NCBI RefSeq assembly: GCF_905175375.1
Contig: NZ_CAJIMS010000001.1
Location: forward strand, 1,550,001-1,614,000
Direction: 5' to 3'
DNA from: Chryseobacterium aquaeductus
GTDB lineage: Bacteria; Bacteroidota; Bacteroidia; Flavobacteriales; Weeksellaceae
DNA: 64,000 nucleotides
Position numbers and translations under genes: made by a program. The notes below the pieces were generated by a model that was not told where the DNA came from, searched no databases, and worked only from the letters and a program-made list of their open reading frames with translations. Of the stretch, positions 16,751 through 25,068 are shown in pieces. Within the stretch, counting starts at the first letter, position 1; every line of letters starts with the position of its first letter.

Positions 16751-19435
16751 ATGAAAAAACCTTGGGTTAAAAAGCTGTTGATAGGTCTTGGAGTCTTGTT
16801 TGGCATTATTTTGCTCGCAAACTTCGGAGTCAATATCTGGCTAAAAACCCAGCTTCCCAATTACATAAAAAAAAATACCGACTATAAGATTTCTTACAAA
16901 TCTCTGAATGTTGATTTGGGTACCGGTAATATTTTCGCAACAGGAATCACCGTCAACAACAAAGATCCGCAAAATGTGAATGTGATTGGTTTTCAAGGAA
17001 CAATTGATAGTTTGAATATCAGCCGTTTCGGAATTTACGACGCCATTTTTAATAAAGAAATAAATTCTTCAGATATTAGTCTGGCGAAACCCAATCTGAA
17101 TATTATTCTGGCAAAACCAGCAGATAAGAAAAAAGCTAAAAATCCTACACCTTTCAATTTTGATAACATAAGAATCAGCAACGGAAAAATTCAAATATTC
17201 AGGCATACCAAACAAAGGTTTTTCAGTGTAAGCGACCTTGATTTGGTGGTTGAAAACCTTCAAATGACGGAAGAATCTGTACAAGATAAACTTCCTGTAA
17301 TATTTGATCGATACAGCATCGAAGGGAAAGATTTTTTCTTTCAGCCCGATGATATTTATACTTTAAAAATTAATAAAATTACAACAACAAACGGGCAGGT
17401 CTCTATTGATCAGTTTCAGTTGACTCCTTTGCTTGATTTTGATCAGTTTAAAAAATTATATCCAAAAAAACCGCAGCTTTATCAGTTAAATGTTCAAAAA
17501 ATAGATTTTAAAGATGTTGTGTTGAAGGATAAAAAAGTTTCACTTTCAAATGCGACTTTTCAAAATCCAAATATTTTAGTTTACACCACCAACGCAATTC
17601 CGGATAAAGTAAAAAAGCCTTTCAACTTCGAATTAGATCTTGCAGATTTTAATTTTAATAATGCCAATATTCAAGTGAATAAGCCGGACGGAAACAAACT
17701 CCTTTTTGCTAAAAATATTCATTTAAATATTAAAAACCTTGAATTTAACAAAGAAATTTCCGAGGAAATGATTCCTTTAAGATACAAGGATTTTAATTTT
17801 TCAGGGAAAGATATTCAGTTTTTTAATCATCAGGATGTTCATGTAGGAAGTATAGTCTTGAGTCCGAAAAAAGGCGATATCAGAAATGTTTCTGTAGTTC
17901 CCAATCGTTCGGTTTCGGGAAAAAGTACGATGAATCTCAAAGCCAATCAAATCGCTTTTTACATCAACAAATGGGAAATTGTAGAAAAAAAACTCAGTCT
18001 TGATGTACAGAATGTTCTGGTCAATCAGGTTAACGGAACAATCACGGCAGGAATGGCTAAGTCTGATAGAAAATCTGATTTTAGCGGAATTCAGTTTCCA
18101 ATCGTTATTAGAAATGTCAATTTAAAAAATTCAAATATAATATACGATTCAAAACAACAGCCACTTAAGTTTAATGATCTGAATGCATCCATAAAAAATA
18201 TTGAACTTACTGAAAAACCAAAAAATGGAGGACTGGCTTTTAAAGTTAAAGATTACAAGCTGACCACAAAAAATTTCGCTTACAAAACAAAATTTTACAA
18301 CATGACTGCTTCACTTCTGGAGTTGGATAAGAATAAAGTGAAAATAGATCAGTTTGCCATGAAACCATTGGTTTCAAGATCTCAGTTTATCAGAATGATC
18401 CCTGTTGAAAGTGATTTGTACGATCTGAAAGCCAACCAAATTACTGCAGTTGGGAAATGGGATTTGTTTTCAGAAAATAAATTTATTCATGCCAATGCTG
18501 TTACGATTTTATCCGCCAATGCCAATATTTTCAGAAGTAAAATTCCGGCAGACGATCCCAAAGAGAAAGCTTTGTATTCCAGATTGTTAAGAAGTATAAA
18601 AATCCCAATGTTTGTGGATCAGCTGAATCTAAAAAATTCAGTTTTAGAATATGAAGAAGATACGCCAAAAAGTAGCGGACCGGGGAAACTGACCTTTACC
18701 AATTTTAATATGAACGTAAAAAACCTGAATTCTGCAAAGATGAAAGGAAAACCTACTCAGGTTGACATTAAAATAGATTGTACGTTTATGAAAACTTCAC
18801 CGCTTTCTGTTAATTGGGGATTCAACACTGCAGATCAAAGTGATCGTTTTTCGATTGCCGGGAAGCTAAGCAACATACCTGCAGTTGCTCTAAATGCTTT
18901 CGTAGTTCCATACATGAGTATTACCGCAACAGGGACAATTCAGGAGATGGAGTTTAATTTCAAAGGAAACCCGAAAGGAATTGGCGGAAATTTTAGCATT
19001 AAACATAAAGATCTCAAGGTTTCCATATTAGACAAAGACAGTAAAAAGAAAAAAGGTGTTTTGAGTGCTGTGGCAAATATTTTCATTAAATCAGATTCCG
19101 GGAAATTTCCAGAGTCTGTAATGATAGAAGGTGTAGAGCGAGATCCTACAAAATCTTTCTTCAACTTGTTTTGGAAAGGAATTGAAGATGGACTAAAGAA
19201 AACCCTGATCGGAATCAATGTTGATAAAACTGAAAAGACTATAGAAAAGACCAAAAACACAGTAAAAGATGTAAAAAACAGTGTAAAAGAAGTCAAAAAC
19301 TCTGTGAAAGAAGCTGAAAAAGATATTTCTAAAACGGTAGCTCCCACTGAAAAAAATAAGCCCGAAAAGCAAAAAGAAAAGAAAGGTTTATTTAAAAAAG
19401 TATTTCAGAAAAAAGAAAACCCCAAAACTGAATAG
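16751..19435 (+). CDS. AsmA/DUF748-like periplasmic-spanning protein
   Basis: 894-residue protein with one N-terminal membrane helix (LLIGLGVLFGIILLANFGVNIWL) followed by a very long beta-rich region and a Lys/Glu-rich coiled tail after residue 830 (repeated TKNTVKDVKNSVKEVKN pattern). The start YIKKNTDYKISYKSLNVDLGTGNIFATGITV is typical of AsmA/DUF748/TamB-related proteins, which form lipid-transport bridges between the two membranes. Assignment to the AsmA-like superfamily is from architecture and local similarity; the specific role is inferred. The stop lies inside a hairpin shared with the convergent neighbour. Confidence 0.7.
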   Translation: MKKPWVKKLLIGLGVLFGIILLANFGVNIWLKTQLPNYIKKNTDYKISYKSLNVDLGTGNIFATGITVNNKDPQNVNVIGFQGTIDSLNISRFGIYDAIFNKEINSSDISLAKPNLNIILAKPADKKKAKNPTPFNFDNIRISNGKIQIFRHTKQRFFSVSDLDLVVENLQMTEESVQDKLPVIFDRYSIEGKDFFFQPDDIYTLKINKITTTNGQVSIDQFQLTPLLDFDQFKKLYPKKPQLYQLNVQKIDFKDVVLKDKKVSLSNATFQNPNILVYTTNAIPDKVKKPFNFELDLADFNFNNANIQVNKPDGNKLLFAKNIHLNIKNLEFNKEISEEMIPLRYKDFNFSGKDIQFFNHQDVHVGSIVLSPKKGDIRNVSVVPNRSVSGKSTMNLKANQIAFYINKWEIVEKKLSLDVQNVLVNQVNGTITAGMAKSDRKSDFSGIQFPIVIRNVNLKNSNIIYDSKQQPLKFNDLNASIKNIELTEKPKNGGLAFKVKDYKLTTKNFAYKTKFYNMTASLLELDKNKVKIDQFAMKPLVSRSQFIRMIPVESDLYDLKANQITAVGKWDLFSENKFIHANAVTILSANANIFRSKIPADDPKEKALYSRLLRSIKIPMFVDQLNLKNSVLEYEEDTPKSSGPGKLTFTNFNMNVKNLNSAKMKGKPTQVDIKIDCTFMKTSPLSVNWGFNTADQSDRFSIAGKLSNIPAVALNAFVVPYMSITATGTIQEMEFNFKGNPKGIGGNFSIKHKDLKVSILDKDSKKKKGVLSAVANIFIKSDSGKFPESVMIEGVERDPTKSFFNLFWKGIEDGLKKTLIGINVDKTEKTIEKTKNTVKDVKNSVKEVKNSVKEAEKDISKTVAPTEKNKPEKQKEKKGLFKKVFQKKENPKTE

Positions 19436-19445
19436 CTTTGGGGTT
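19411..19445 (-). terminator. Terminator of the 114-aa hypothetical gene
   Basis: AACCCCAAA/TTTGGGGTT stem (arms about 19418-19426 and 19437-19445) with a U-rich stretch UUCUUUU on the minus strand. It overlaps the last codons of the convergent AsmA-like gene. Confidence 0.55.
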
Positions 19446-19457
19446 GTATCTGTAATC

Positions 19458-19802
19458 TTAATATTCATCACTTTCGTTAATGGGAATATCTCTTAAAAAA
19501 GCATCGAATTCTTCACCCGGATAGTTGCTGTCTGCACCGTAAGAATCTATAATCATCCCTATATTTCCTTCTGTGTCTGTAAGAATGTAAAGAACTGCGT
19601 TGTCATCAGGATTGCTGTCACCTTCGAATCTATAACTTTTTAAAATTGTAAGATCTTCAGGTTTGTAGTTTCTTTCAGAATCCTCGTATCTCATTTCGCA
19701 GGCATCATTCATTCTGTATTCTCTCGTAATGCCTCTTTTTGCCATGGTGTTCATTACCTGACTCAAGGTCGACATTTGATCAATATTCTCTTGATTGTCC
19801 AT
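19458..19802 (-). CDS. Conserved-looking hypothetical protein
   Basis: 114-residue acidic soluble protein, no signal peptide or membrane helix. Charged N terminus MDNQENIDQMSTLSQVMN, then a compact region with repeated alternation of polar and hydrophobic residues (LTILKSYRFEGDSNPDDNAVLYILTDTEGNIGMIIDSYG) suggesting a small beta-sheet domain. I do not recognise the family. Codon use and the terminator at its 3' end argue that it is a real gene; it is convergent with the AsmA-like gene. Confidence 0.7.
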   Translation of the reverse strand: MDNQENIDQMSTLSQVMNTMAKRGITREYRMNDACEMRYEDSERNYKPEDLTILKSYRFEGDSNPDDNAVLYILTDTEGNIGMIIDSYGADSNYPGEEFDAFLRDIPINESDEY

Positions 19803-19979
19803 AATTTTATTTTTTGTGGTGAGTGAAAGTTAAAGTAGCTAGTACAATTTTCAAACCATAATCCTTTAATTTAATAATGAGATGAGAGAAAATAAGTCTT
19901 ATTTGTTAACAAAATTTATAATTATAGGATTTAAAAAGGTATACTATTTGCTTATTCAATTTACAAAAATGTACTAGAT

Positions 19980-20171
19980 ATGAAAAAAGAAGTAGGAGTT
20001 TTACTGGCAGGAGGAATAGGTCTTTTGGCAGTGCTTGGCTTTTTAGGCGTAAAAAAAATATTAAGTAAGAAACATCAAAAGTATAGCGATTATTATTCTG
20101 ATTATCACAGACATTTTGATAAAAATTCTGACGATGATGATCATGGTATTGAGTTTTATGCATTAAAATAA
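19980..20171 (+). CDS. Small single-pass membrane protein
   Basis: 63-residue protein with one glycine-rich helix at the N terminus (VGVLLAGGIGLLAVLGFLGV), a positive KKILSKKHQK stop-transfer segment and a His/Asp/Tyr-rich cytoplasmic tail (SDYYSDYHRHFDKNSDDDDHG). The tail composition suggests metal binding, but this is speculation. A strong terminator follows 20 bases downstream, which supports that it is expressed. No family recognised. Confidence 0.6.
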   Translation: MKKEVGVLLAGGIGLLAVLGFLGVKKILSKKHQKYSDYYSDYHRHFDKNSDDDDHGIEFYALK

Positions 20172-20191
20172 ATAAAAGTTAAGTAACTTTT

Positions 20192-20229
20192 AAAAGCCGA
20201 CATTTTTTAAGATGCCGGCTTTTTTGTGG
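20192..20229 (+). terminator. Terminator of the small membrane protein gene
   Basis: 12-bp stem AAAAGCCGACAT/ATGCCGGCTTTT (one mismatch, arms 20192-20203 and 20212-20223) followed by a run of U. Confidence 0.85.
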
Positions 20230-20288
20230 AAAACTCTTGTGTTAAAACTCATTATTTTCAGAATAAAGGTATATAAATTTACAACCTG

Positions 20289-21332
20289 ATGCAGAACGAA
20301 AATATCATAAAAGGACAAGGCGCCCAGCGAAATGTGATCAACCGTTTCGATAAATATACTTTTGAACCTGAAGACGAAGATTTTGAAAATATAAAAACTT
20401 CCTTCACCGAAGTTTTCCCGAAAAGCATTGTGAATCAGGTGAAAAGTGACGATTTACCGATGCAGTATTCTATGAATCCTTATCAGGGATGTGAGCACGG
20501 CTGTTCGTATTGTTTTGCCAGACCCACCCATGAATATTGGGGTTACAGTGCAGGAATTGATTTTGAAAGAAAAATAATGGTCAAGAAAAATGCTCCGGAA
20601 TTACTAGAGAAATTTTTCAGAAAAAGAGGCTACAAACCTGAACCTATTTTACTCTCCGGAAACACAGATTGCTATCAGCCTGCCGAGCGACAATTTGAAA
20701 TCACCAGACAATTGCTGCAAGTGTGTCTAGATTACAGACATCCTGTCAATGTTCTGACAAAAAATGCATTGGTGTTGCGAGATTTGGATATTTTAAAAAA
20801 GCTGGCAGAGCAGAATTTGGTTTCAGTCTCTTTGAGTATTCCTACGATCAATGAAGATCTGCGAAGAAAAATGGAACCGAGAACGAGCACGTCTAAAAAT
20901 AAACTGAAAGCTATAGAAGTTCTTTCCGAAAACAAAATTCCGGTCAATATAATGGTTGCGCCAGTCATTCCCGGACTGAACAGTGATGAATCTTTGGCAA
21001 TCTTAAAGGCTGTTTCTGAAGCAGGAGCCATAAGTTTCGGTTATACTTTGGTGAGATTGAATGATACCGTAGAACCTGTTTTTGTAAAATGGATTGAGGC
21101 AAGTTTCCCAGACAGAGCACAAAAAGTTTTAAATTTAATCAAATCAATGCGTGGCGGAAAATTGGGCGAAAAAAGATATTTTGAAAGACAGAAAGGCGAA
21201 GGTAATATCGCAGAGATGATTCACCATACTTTCAAGATAGGAAAGAAAAAGTATTTTGAAGGCAAAGAATTCCCGAAACTTTCTACTGATGGTTTTACAG
21301 GAACAAAAGAGCAGCAGCTAAGATTTTTCTAA
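20289..21332 (+). CDS. PA0069-type radical SAM protein
   Basis: 347-residue radical S-adenosylmethionine enzyme of the PA0069/SplB-related group. The [4Fe-4S] cluster motif is in NPYQGCEHGCSYCFARP (C-x3-C-x2-C, about residues 68-75), preceded by the family word KSIVNQVKSDDLPMQYSMNPY. ILLSGNTDCYQPAE and PVNVLTKNALVLRDLD mark the TIM-barrel strands. The conserved tail includes GEKRYFERQ. Members are widespread but their substrate is unknown. It stands alone in the plus strand after a terminator. Confidence 0.9.
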   Translation: MQNENIIKGQGAQRNVINRFDKYTFEPEDEDFENIKTSFTEVFPKSIVNQVKSDDLPMQYSMNPYQGCEHGCSYCFARPTHEYWGYSAGIDFERKIMVKKNAPELLEKFFRKRGYKPEPILLSGNTDCYQPAERQFEITRQLLQVCLDYRHPVNVLTKNALVLRDLDILKKLAEQNLVSVSLSIPTINEDLRRKMEPRTSTSKNKLKAIEVLSENKIPVNIMVAPVIPGLNSDESLAILKAVSEAGAISFGYTLVRLNDTVEPVFVKWIEASFPDRAQKVLNLIKSMRGGKLGEKRYFERQKGEGNIAEMIHHTFKIGKKKYFEGKEFPKLSTDGFTGTKEQQLRFF

Positions 21333-21340
21333 AAACCAAA

Positions 21341-21366
21341 AAACCGCTCACATGGAACGGTTTTCT
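21341..21366 (+). terminator. Weak terminator after the radical SAM gene
   Basis: AAACCG/CGGTTT arms around a partly paired 12-base loop, followed by UUUUCU, 9 bases past the stop codon. Confidence 0.5.
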
Positions 21367-21386
21367 GTAACTGAAAATGATTTTAA

Positions 21387-21482
21387 TTACATATAATCAT
21401 CCTGACATTTAAAATCTTTACTGCAAGTTTCACAGATCACCACACCGTTACAATAATACGTACAGAAAATTATGTGGTTAAC
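21387..21482 (-). pseudogene. Cys-rich 31-codon frame downstream of the LanB pair: possible degraded precursor peptide
   Basis: The minus strand has an open stretch of 31 codons ending CTYYCNGVVICETCSKDF, then KCQDDYM and TAA. It has five Cys (residues 7, 11, 17, 20, 26) and several Thr/Ser, a composition like a modified-peptide core or a tiny zinc ribbon, but no ATG/GTG/TTG; an in-frame stop is at 21483-21485. An ATG-started frame directly upstream, in another register (about 21563 down to 21474), runs through long A and T homopolymers, so a frameshifted precursor is conceivable. It lies 120 bases downstream of the LanB-type genes. The identification is speculative. Confidence 0.3.
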
Positions 21483-21526
21483 TTAAAAAAAATACGGATT
21501 TTTTTCTTCAGATTAAAAAAAATTAT

Positions 21527-21603
21527 TACATTTGAAAAGAGAAAAATAGTTTTTCTTATCATTTGTGTTTTTAAAGTCTCCCTTTCCGGGAGACTTTTTT
21601 GTT
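21527..21603 (+). ncRNA. Possible short transcript: -7 box plus strong terminator, no ORF
   Basis: TACATTTG at 21527-21534 is a perfect TAnnTTTG box. About 40 bases later comes a perfect 10-bp hairpin AAAGTCTCCC/GGGAGACTTT (arms 21573-21582, 21588-21597) with a U run to 21600. The interval has no coding frame, so a 55-65 nt RNA is possible. No TTG -33 element is seen. Alternatively the hairpin is just a boundary element antisense to the LanB operon's 3' end. Confidence 0.3.
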
Positions 21604-21608
21604 CGACA

Positions 21609-22475
21609 TTAAAATGACAAGTTTCTCTGAAGTTCATGAAAATTCAATGATTTATAATACCTCAACAAATAATCATAAATAATCATTTCGAACAATCTTT
21701 GATTGGAAACAAAAAGTCTGTTGATATTCATGTGAAATATGCTTTGAAAGAAACTTTGTAAAGAAACTTCCAAAGATTGGTTTTGGTGCTGCTGAAGAAT
21801 ATTTTGCAGTACAGAAGCGCACTCTTCAATATGAAGAATAATTGCATTTCTTTCGTCCGAAAACTCATCAGATTGGATGAAGTTCATTAATTTCGGTTTA
21901 AATTCTCTGTATTTTTTGTCTAATTGGCTGTTGAGATTTTTATCGGCATTAAATTCTTCTTTGAATGCATCATTAAAATTTTTGATCCACATAAGCTTTT
22001 CATGAATCTTAATATCGAGCTTATTCAGCATTTCATTAATATAAAAAACACAGAATATCAACTTATCTTCATCATCGTATGGCAAACACAGCAAAGTAAA
22101 TTCACTGTTTAAATGAAATAACGTTTCGGCCTCTTCTATGGTGTTTTGTCCGTATCGCTCAATTTCTCTAGTATACATTTCAACTGAAATATTTGAAATT
22201 TCTGCGCTATTTGTAAACTCTTGAAGTTCTTCGTTTATTTTGTTGAGAACAACTGTGTAATCTTCAGGATTATTTAAACGAAATCGTACTCTCAAATGCG
22301 GTTTTGGGTCATGATAGCGAATGAAAAACCATTTTAAGATGTAATTATTTGTTTGGAAATATTCTATTATGGGTGTTATTTTTTCTTCCAAAATCAGGTC
22401 GGAAGTTTTTATTCCTGTGTAAATTTTCAGATAGAGCCATTCTGTTCCTGGAGCAAATTTTCTCTTTTCTATCAT
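21609..22475 (-). CDS. Thiopeptide-type bacteriocin biosynthesis protein (SpaB C-terminal/LanB elimination domain)
   Basis: 288-residue protein matching the SpaB_C/'thiopeptide-type bacteriocin biosynthesis' family. FAPGTEWLYLKIYTGIKTSDLILEEKI and ILKWFFIRYHDPKPHLRVRFRL (the family hallmark, with conserved Tyr-x-Asp/His and Arg) are near the N terminus; VEMYTREIERYG follows. In full-length LanB enzymes this domain removes glutamate from glutamylated Ser/Thr to form dehydroamino acids. Here it is a separate gene whose ATG overlaps the stop of the LanB-N gene by 4 bases, so translation is coupled. Confidence 0.88.
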   Translation of the reverse strand: MIEKRKFAPGTEWLYLKIYTGIKTSDLILEEKITPIIEYFQTNNYILKWFFIRYHDPKPHLRVRFRLNNPEDYTVVLNKINEELQEFTNSAEISNISVEMYTREIERYGQNTIEEAETLFHLNSEFTLLCLPYDDEDKLIFCVFYINEMLNKLDIKIHEKLMWIKNFNDAFKEEFNADKNLNSQLDKKYREFKPKLMNFIQSDEFSDERNAIILHIEECASVLQNILQQHQNQSLEVSLQSFFQSIFHMNINRLFVSNQRLFEMIIYDYLLRYYKSLNFHELQRNLSF

Positions 22476-24721
22476 GACTTTTCTTTTTTCTCTTTGTACA
22501 TCGGGAAAATAAATTCACGTCTGAAATCGTCATTTTCATCATACAAAAACTCTTCAATAGTGATTGACTTTTCACTTTTTATGGTCTGTACAAAAATTTT
22601 TGCCAGATCATAATTCTCTAAGTTCATCGGTAACGTATTGTCAGATTTTATCCACTGAATCCAGTGCGGAACTTGTCTTTTGTTTCGCCATATCTTCATT
22701 TTTGAAAGGAATTCATTTTTATCGTGCAGCATTGAATCTAATGATGCAATATCTTTTTCTGTAATATTCCATTGGGCTTTTGATAAAATAATGTTTTTGT
22801 ATTCTATTCTTGGAAGAAATTTATGAATCTGAGAAAGACCTCCCCAATTGAAATACAAACCTGTTCGGGTATTTTGTGAATGAAAATCACATAAAAAATG
22901 ATAAACCGGCAAAGCATTGTGTTGATAATTATGTGCATTGGTCAAGCAAGGTTTTATTTCCTTATTCAGTTTTTTTGAACGCAATGATATTCTGTCATTT
23001 TTCAAAGAAATATAAAGGTCATCAACAAGAATTTGGTTCTCTTCCGGTAAAACAGACGTTGCTAAATATGGAATTTCATATTGTCTAAGCGTTGATCTTC
23101 TGATAATATTTCCTATTCTGGCTTCAGGAAGATGAATGATTTCTGCTAAAATCTCATCAGAATTGTATTCGGCTTCTTTTTTTGTAATCTCTTTTGCTAA
23201 ATGTTGAATACTAGATTTTTCCGAACAAAATCTTCCCAAAAGATTTGCTGCACTGCTTCCACCGACACTTCCAATGCATAATTTCTCTTGATTATTTTCA
23301 GAAATGATCTCTGCCATAATGGATAAAGTGTGCGGCAAATCATGCCATTTCTCTTCAAAATCCTTTAAGTCATCATCATTTAATGAAATCGTAAATTCAT
23401 TTTCTACTAAAGCTTCCTGCAATTTTTCATTAAGTTTTCTTTGAAATGGTGTTAATTGAATATTGAGGTTTTGTTTTTGTTGAGAACTAGGAAGTTTCAA
23501 ATCTTCTATATAGGGATGAATTCCTTTGCCATTTTTGTTTTGAAGGTAGCCAATTCCGATTTCTGTATCTAATACATAAGATAAAGGCATTTCCTGAGTC
23601 TCAAATCGCTCATAGAAAGCTTTTTTAAAATGTTCAAAAGGTGTGTCCTTGCTTAGTGATGTGATTTTGTTCAGAAAAGTCAATCCTTTTTTGATCTCTT
23701 TTTTCCAATGAGTTGAGATGTTAAATTCATCTTTAAAATATAGATCTGTCTGAAAAAGATATTTTTGCTCATAATCTGTTTTAAAAGTGGCAATCTGCTC
23801 TTCAATTTCTAAGTATAAAGAAACCAAATTCCCAAAATGTAGATCTACTTGATTTAGTTTTTCTTTTATTGAAACTAAAACTTTAGTCTCATTTTTAGCT
23901 TCAATTTTATTAAGTACAGAAATAAGAACATCCAAAAAATCATATCCTGAAACGTTGGGTTCAAGTTCACTTACCAAAACCTGATTGTCAATCAGTTCTT
24001 CTAGGAACTCTTTTGCTTCCTCGTGGGTTATTTCTTCAGTGATAAGAATTTTTGCCGTTTCTGAAATGGTTTTACCATATTTTGTAAAATCTAATACCTG
24101 CTGCAACTCTTCAGAAAGTGGAGCAGATGAAATAATATAATCCCTTTTTCCTTCTTTATATTCGTACTCAACATAGCGAATTTTCTTCCCGACTTTGTAA
24201 ATACTATTATTGGGGAAATATTGAAGTTGATTTTTGATGTCCGGATTTTTCTCCAAAGTCTTTGCAAGAGAGACAAGCAAGTGCATATCTAATTTTGTAT
24301 CACGCAATTGGTTGTCAGTTGATTGTTGTTGGTTGTCGGTCTTTTGTTGCTTATTTTTAGTTTCTTGATAAGACTGCTTTAAAGTTTCATTACTAAATTT
24401 CCCCAAGCCAACTCCTGAAAATAGTCCGAATGGGGTACATCTCGTACTCATTCTTGTATAGTATTTTAGAATTGTGTTTTTAAGTTTTTGGTGTTGACTT
24501 GAGGATAATTCTTTTTCTGAATCTAAACAGTTTTTTAATTCTTTATGTAAATTTGGAGATGCCAAATAGATTGCTTCCTGAAAAACTAAATCTTCGCAAA
24601 TTTCTTTTAAATGAAGATCTGAAATTTCATCAGTATTAAATTTTTGTCTTAAGTTTTTATGTGAAAATATTGGAGTACGATCAATATACTCTTCAAAAAA
24701 GCGATAAGGGAATTGGGGCAT
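22472..24721 (-). CDS. Lantibiotic dehydratase (LanB glutamylation domain)
   Basis: 749-residue LanB-type dehydratase lacking the C-terminal elimination domain, which is encoded by the next gene. The STRCTPFGLFSGVGLGKF segment (about residues 92-109) is the characteristic N-terminal motif; SVGGSSAANLLGRFCSE and PEARIGNIIRRSTLRQYEIPYL match the later glutamyl-tRNA-dependent region. It would activate Ser/Thr of a precursor peptide using glutamyl-tRNA. A low-complexity KNKQQKTDNQQQSTDNQ stretch at about residues 120-136 interrupts the N-terminal domain. No LanC cyclase, LanT or precursor is adjacent, so the cluster is orphaned or acts on a distant peptide. Confidence 0.88.
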   Translation of the reverse strand: MPQFPYRFFEEYIDRTPIFSHKNLRQKFNTDEISDLHLKEICEDLVFQEAIYLASPNLHKELKNCLDSEKELSSSQHQKLKNTILKYYTRMSTRCTPFGLFSGVGLGKFSNETLKQSYQETKNKQQKTDNQQQSTDNQLRDTKLDMHLLVSLAKTLEKNPDIKNQLQYFPNNSIYKVGKKIRYVEYEYKEGKRDYIISSAPLSEELQQVLDFTKYGKTISETAKILITEEITHEEAKEFLEELIDNQVLVSELEPNVSGYDFLDVLISVLNKIEAKNETKVLVSIKEKLNQVDLHFGNLVSLYLEIEEQIATFKTDYEQKYLFQTDLYFKDEFNISTHWKKEIKKGLTFLNKITSLSKDTPFEHFKKAFYERFETQEMPLSYVLDTEIGIGYLQNKNGKGIHPYIEDLKLPSSQQKQNLNIQLTPFQRKLNEKLQEALVENEFTISLNDDDLKDFEEKWHDLPHTLSIMAEIISENNQEKLCIGSVGGSSAANLLGRFCSEKSSIQHLAKEITKKEAEYNSDEILAEIIHLPEARIGNIIRRSTLRQYEIPYLATSVLPEENQILVDDLYISLKNDRISLRSKKLNKEIKPCLTNAHNYQHNALPVYHFLCDFHSQNTRTGLYFNWGGLSQIHKFLPRIEYKNIILSKAQWNITEKDIASLDSMLHDKNEFLSKMKIWRNKRQVPHWIQWIKSDNTLPMNLENYDLAKIFVQTIKSEKSITIEEFLYDENDDFRREFIFPMYKEKKEKS

Positions 24722-24851
24722 TGTGTTTTTATTTTAGCTCATCATTTAATATTGTACTACCCAATCATTGTATCAACAAGTATGAATCGTCAATTTCAGT
24801 CTTAAAAAATCTTCATCCTGTTTGTCATTTCAGAGAGTGAAAAGTAGGATA
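24722..24851. other. Short gene-free flank of the 21-bp array
   Basis: No gene seen. It contains the 5' flank of the dehydratase operon, where I find no clear TAnnTTTG box, and a GTCATTTCAGAGAGTG stretch resembling a worn copy of dispersed GTCATTCCG-type intergenic repeats. Confidence 0.3.
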
Positions 24852-25061
24852 GAAATACCGCATCTTAAATTGGAAATGCTTCATCTATAATGAGAAATAA
24901 CGCATCTGGAATTGCAAATAACGCATTTATGACTAGAAACAACGCATATAAGATTATAAATGAAATATCTAAGACTAAGAAAGTCATATCTCGAATTGGA
25001 AATAGCACATTTTAGGTTAGCAATACCATATCTATGATTGGCAATAACGCACCTAATATTT
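24852..25061. repeat. Degenerate tandem array, ten copies of a 21-bp unit
   Basis: Ten consecutive 21-base units with no spacer start at 24852, 24873, 24894, 24915, 24936, 24957, 24978, 24999, 25020 and 25041. Units begin with GAAATAACGCAT or variants (CAAATAACGCAT, GAAACAACGCAT, GCAATAACGCAC) and end GAATTG, GACTA or GGTTA. The 21-base period equals 7 codons; on the plus strand it reads as heptads such as EITHLEL with scattered stops. It begins 7 bases from the stop of the 237-aa gene and fills most of the gap before the lantibiotic dehydratase gene. Not CRISPR: there are no spacers. Confidence 0.85.
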
Positions 25062-25068
25062 TTATAGA

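Noticed and set aside
18940..19347. 135-codon minus-strand frame inside the AsmA-like gene
   Set aside because: Its Phe/Ser-rich composition arises from the Lys/Glu-rich coiled tail on the other strand.
21573..21597. Terminator of the LanB operon
   Set aside because: The hairpin has its U run on the plus strand; on the minus strand it is followed by A residues, so it does not terminate the LanB transcript in the classical way.
24852..25061. CRISPR array
   Set aside because: The 21-base units are contiguous and diverged, with no unique spacers of constant length and no cas genes nearby.
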